A stretch of DNA of 6,557 bases from Saprospiraceae bacterium. GTDB taxonomy: Bacteria > Bacteroidota > Bacteroidia > Chitinophagales > Saprospiraceae. The notes under the pieces were generated by a model that saw only the letters and a list, made by a program, of their open reading frames with translations, was not told the DNA's origin and searched no databases. Position 1 is the stretch's first letter. Every line of letters starts with the position of its first letter. The DNA is taken from positions 1 to 6,557 of the forward strand of contig JALZWC010000912.1 in NCBI GenBank assembly GCA_023300255.1. Direction: 5' to 3'. Position numbers and translations under genes: made by a program. This document shows, piece by piece, positions 5,246 through 6,557 of this stretch.

Positions 5246-5286
5246 TTACCTATTACTTATTACTTATTACCTATTACCTATTACTT
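5245..5286. repeat. ATTACYT heptanucleotide tandem array, six units
   Basis: Six 7-nt units in register: CTTACCT (5245), ATTACTT (5252), ATTACTT (5259), ATTACCT (5266), ATTACCT (5273) and ATTACTT (5280). On the minus strand the unit is AAGTAAT or AGGTAAT, a cyclic form of the TAATAAG unit at 2003-2051. The array ends inside the stop codon of the cysteine desulfurase gene. Confidence 0.83.
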
Positions 5287-6478
5287 AAATCAATCCATCT
5301 TTATGGAGTTCCCATACGGGGCTTAAATCTCTTAGCTGCTGTACGCCTGTTATTACTGCTTTTATCGTTGTTTCTATTTCTTCTTCTGTCGTAAAACGCC
5401 CTAAACTAAAGCGAATAGAAGACTTTGCTAGACCATCTTCAATCCCCATTCCTGTCAATACATGAGACGGATCAAGCGAGGCAGAGGTACAAGCAGAACC
5501 TGTTGAAACTGCTATATTTTGGTTAAAAGTCATTAATAATCCTTCACTATCTACATATTGAAAGGAGATGTTACTAACGTGTGGCATCCGATCCTCTTTA
5601 CTTCCATTAACACTGCTAGCCTCTACTTGTTTCAACAAGGCTTCTTCCAATTTATTTCTTAATCCTTTCAATCGCAAGGTTTCTGCCTCCATTTCTGATT
5701 TAGCAATGGCTGCTGCTGCTCCAAATCCTACTATTCCCGGTACATTTAAAGTACCTGAACGCATGCCGTTCTCATGTCCACCTCCACTCATTTGCTCGGT
5801 TACCTTTACGCGCGGACTTTTACGGCTAACATATAATGCACCAACGCCTTTAGGTCCGTACATTTTATGTGCGGTAAATGCCATTAGATGTATACCTAAG
5901 TCTTTTGGCGCTACGGGTATTTTACCCACTACTTGGGTCGCATCACTGAAAAATAAAACGCCTTTTTCTTGACATATTTCTCCAATTTCTTTCATTGGCT
6001 GCAAAACCCCTGTTTCATTATTCGCCCACATAATCGACACCAATATCGTATCTTCTCTGATCGCATTTTTCAATGCTTCCAAATTTATCAAGCCTTCTTT
6101 GTCCACTTCTAAATAGGTAATCTCTCCGCCATGCTTTTCCAGATATTTGCAAGTGTCCAAAACAGCTTTGTGTTCTGTGGCTACCGTAATGATGTGCTTT
6201 CCTTTACGACGATACATTTCAAAAACACCTCTTAATGCTAAATTATCTGATTCTGTGGCTCCTGAAGTGAATATAATTTCTTTTGTTTCGACGTTTATTA
6301 AGTCTGCAATGTGTTCCCTTGCTGTAGTTACGGCATCTTCTGCCTCCCATCCAAAAGGATGATTTCTACTGGCTGCATTTCCTGGATGTTCATAAAAAAA
6401 CGGGAGCATAGTATCTATGACTCTTGGGTCGCAAGGGGTTGTTGCATTATAATCTAGGTATATTCTTTTATTGGTCAT
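5285..6478 (-). CDS. iscS: Cysteine desulfurase (IscS/NifS family, PLP-dependent)
   Basis: This class-V aminotransferase-fold enzyme removes sulfur from L-cysteine, giving alanine and an enzyme persulfide that feeds Fe-S cluster assembly and other thio-modifications. The 397-aa protein is complete. It shows YLDYNATTP (7-15), FTSGATESDN (70-79), ATEHKAV with the PLP-stacking His103, DATQ with Asp179 and Gln182 on PLP, TAHKMYGPKG with the Schiff-base Lys205, and STGSACTSAS with the catalytic Cys330 in the mobile loop. Positions match E. coli IscS (His104, Asp180, Gln183, Lys206, Cys328) closely. The start fits the family N-terminus (MxxKRIYLDYNATTP). It leads a tandem with the A-type carrier gene; no IscU gene lies between them. 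Its stop codon is completed by a heptad array. The 79 nt upstream contain TTTG (minus 6524-6521) but no good -7 box. Confidence 0.95.
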   Translation of the reverse strand: MTNKRIYLDYNATTPCDPRVIDTMLPFFYEHPGNAASRNHPFGWEAEDAVTTAREHIADLINVETKEIIFTSGATESDNLALRGVFEMYRRKGKHIITVATEHKAVLDTCKYLEKHGGEITYLEVDKEGLINLEALKNAIREDTILVSIMWANNETGVLQPMKEIGEICQEKGVLFFSDATQVVGKIPVAPKDLGIHLMAFTAHKMYGPKGVGALYVSRKSPRVKVTEQMSGGGHENGMRSGTLNVPGIVGFGAAAAIAKSEMEAETLRLKGLRNKLEEALLKQVEASSVNGSKEDRMPHVSNISFQYVDSEGLLMTFNQNIAVSTGSACTSASLDPSHVLTGMGIEDGLAKSSIRFSLGRFTTEEEIETTIKAVITGVQQLRDLSPVWELHKDGLI

Positions 6479-6557
6479 TGATTGGAATATTCTTGTCTGT
6501 ATTCTTGGAAATCACTTAGGCAAAGAGTAAGAATAAATTAGCCATTTTAACCTGCCC

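Noticed and set aside
5568..6362. Plus-strand ORFs of 134 and 71 aa inside the cysteine desulfurase gene
   Set aside because: They are antisense shadows of a confidently identified enzyme gene.
6494..6524. Promoter for the cysteine desulfurase gene (minus-strand TTTG at 6524-6521, then TACAGACA)
   Set aside because: The spacing is right (19 nt), but the -7 box shares little beyond TA with TAnnTTTG, so it is not supportable. The real promoter may be beyond the window edge.

Overview
This is an AT-rich window (roughly 60-65% A+T by eye) from what looks like a Bacteroidota chromosome, possibly a Saprospiria-type marine or filamentous lineage. The reasons are a short GyrB (658 aa, without the long insertion of the E. 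coli protein), little sign of Shine-Dalgarno sequences, a promoter-like site of the Bacteroidota form (TTTG-N19-TAnnTTTG) in front of gyrB, and a probable lipoprotein with a Bacteroidota-like lipobox. The phylum is a fair inference. The finer placement is a guess.

Layout. Positions 1-495 hold no gene, only AT-rich DNA with small heptanucleotide repeats and weak hairpins. A DeoC-family gene runs on the plus strand (496-1173). All other genes run on the minus strand: a hypothetical lipoprotein (1341-1973, probably beginning further upstream), gyrB (2665-4641), an A-type Fe-S carrier gene (4859-5185, or to 5206) and a cysteine desulfurase gene (5285-6478). The desulfurase and carrier lie in tandem and form a small Fe-S cluster assembly unit: the desulfurase mobilises sulfur from cysteine and the carrier delivers clusters. 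No IscU or SufB scaffold is visible. gyrB has its own candidate promoter and a strong intrinsic terminator.

The spacers are unusually rich in repeats. Three kinds recur: heptanucleotide tandem arrays (TAATAAG/AAGTAAT, ATCATAW and GTCAGAN types), small hairpins (AAGGC..GCCTT, a CCCATGAC hairpin, a GTCCC hairpin), and a larger imperfect inverted repeat (2260-2429). Several arrays touch gene ends exactly. One sits where the lipoprotein's signal peptide should be, one supplies two bases of the desulfurase stop codon, and a hairpin covers the upstream ATG of the Fe-S carrier.

Two points deserve attention. First, the DeoC homologue is an intact ORF but has Met in place of the Schiff-base lysine, plus changes at other active-site positions, so it is a candidate pseudoenzyme. 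Second, the lipoprotein gene has no canonical start for its signal peptide in the present frame, while upstream ATGs would come into frame if a 7-nt repeat array gained or lost units. That is the arrangement expected of a phase-variable gene.
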